Virus record (IMG/VR): IMGVR_UViG_3300021142_002226
Location: 124,001 to 188,000 of that record
Reading direction: 5' to 3' (one strand)
DNA from: a virus
DNA length: 64,000 bases
Every line of letters begins with the position of its first letter. Position 1 is the stretch's first letter. Below are positions 63,993-64,000 of this stretch, piece by piece. The position numbers were made by a program, and so were the translations under genes. The notes under the pieces are model-generated. The model searched no databases. It was not told the DNA's origin and saw only the letters and a program-made list of their open reading frames with translations.

Positions 63993-64000
63993 CAAAGATA
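63993..64000 (-). promoter_or_regulatory. Host-type -7 box at the window edge
   Basis: TATCTTTG leftward at the last eight bases; the -33 element would lie outside the window. It probably drives the tRNA-like gene. Confidence 0.55.

Overview
The window is part of a large, AT-rich genome of a tailed phage with a T4-type head, most likely infecting a member of the Bacteroidota. The T4-type assignment rests on a recognisable head cluster: large terminase, gp20-like portal, gp21-like prohead protease, acidic gp22-like scaffold and gp23-like major capsid protein. The host inference rests on promoters of the Bacteroidota type (TTTG or TTG, a spacer of about 19-20 nt, then TAnnTTTG) before several replication-type genes and before almost every unit of the right-hand region.

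Layout. 0-3.3 kb: unknown, probably structural genes. 3.3-16.7 kb: head module. TerL is broken into two genes by a split intein with a free-standing Vsr-like endonuclease between them. The portal carries an HNH intein, and a GIY-YIG homing endonuclease sits just before the protease. 16.7-22.3 kb (leftward): dNMP kinase, a decayed homing endonuclease, a run of virion-type proteins, a nucleotidyltransferase and a tail-tube-like protein. 22.3-28.2 kb (leftward): small unknown genes, thymidylate synthase, a small ART-fold-like protein, a LamG adhesin with a collapsed copy beside it, HAD and KTSC proteins. 28.3-34.3 kb (rightward): a Clp ATPase, again split by an intein and a Vsr-like endonuclease, then a transglycosylase and an M20-type peptidase. 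34.3-44.6 kb: virion proteins, a UvrD-like helicase with a class-3-type intein, a GH19 endolysin and a pirin. 44.6-48.8 kb (leftward): tail adhesins. 48.8-52.1 kb (leftward): an operon with a membrane coiled-coil protein, a response-regulator receiver, a YceI protein and a sensor histidine kinase. 52.2-57.0 kb: a cluster of cargo genes. 57.0-57.36 kb: a non-coding boundary. 57.4-64 kb (leftward): small units, mostly with their own host-type promoter and often a terminator (DUF932, ParB-like, unknowns), ending in a tRNA-like gene.

Main result. At least ten otherwise unrelated proteins begin with variants of one short helix-like motif, close to LNEQIxRIKxMMGLNE. T4-type prohead proteases cleave after (L/I)xE, and such a protease is encoded here, so the motif is best read as a removable capsid-targeting tag like that of the T4 internal proteins and Alt. 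The tagged bodies include a GNAT acetyltransferase, an ADP-ribosyltransferase-like domain (its gene broken by one missing base), a second possible ART fold, a protein with EF-hand-like loops and zinc knuckles, and lysine-rich proteins. I infer a modular set of proteins packaged with the DNA and injected into the host. Identical DNA at two tag starts suggests the tag also serves as a recombination joint.

Two promoter classes divide the genome. TATTTAT(A/T) octamers, the reverse complement of the T4 late box, precede virion genes. TAnnTTTG promoters precede Clp, helicase and transglycosylase genes and the right-hand region. All functional statements come from reading motifs by eye; no database search was run.
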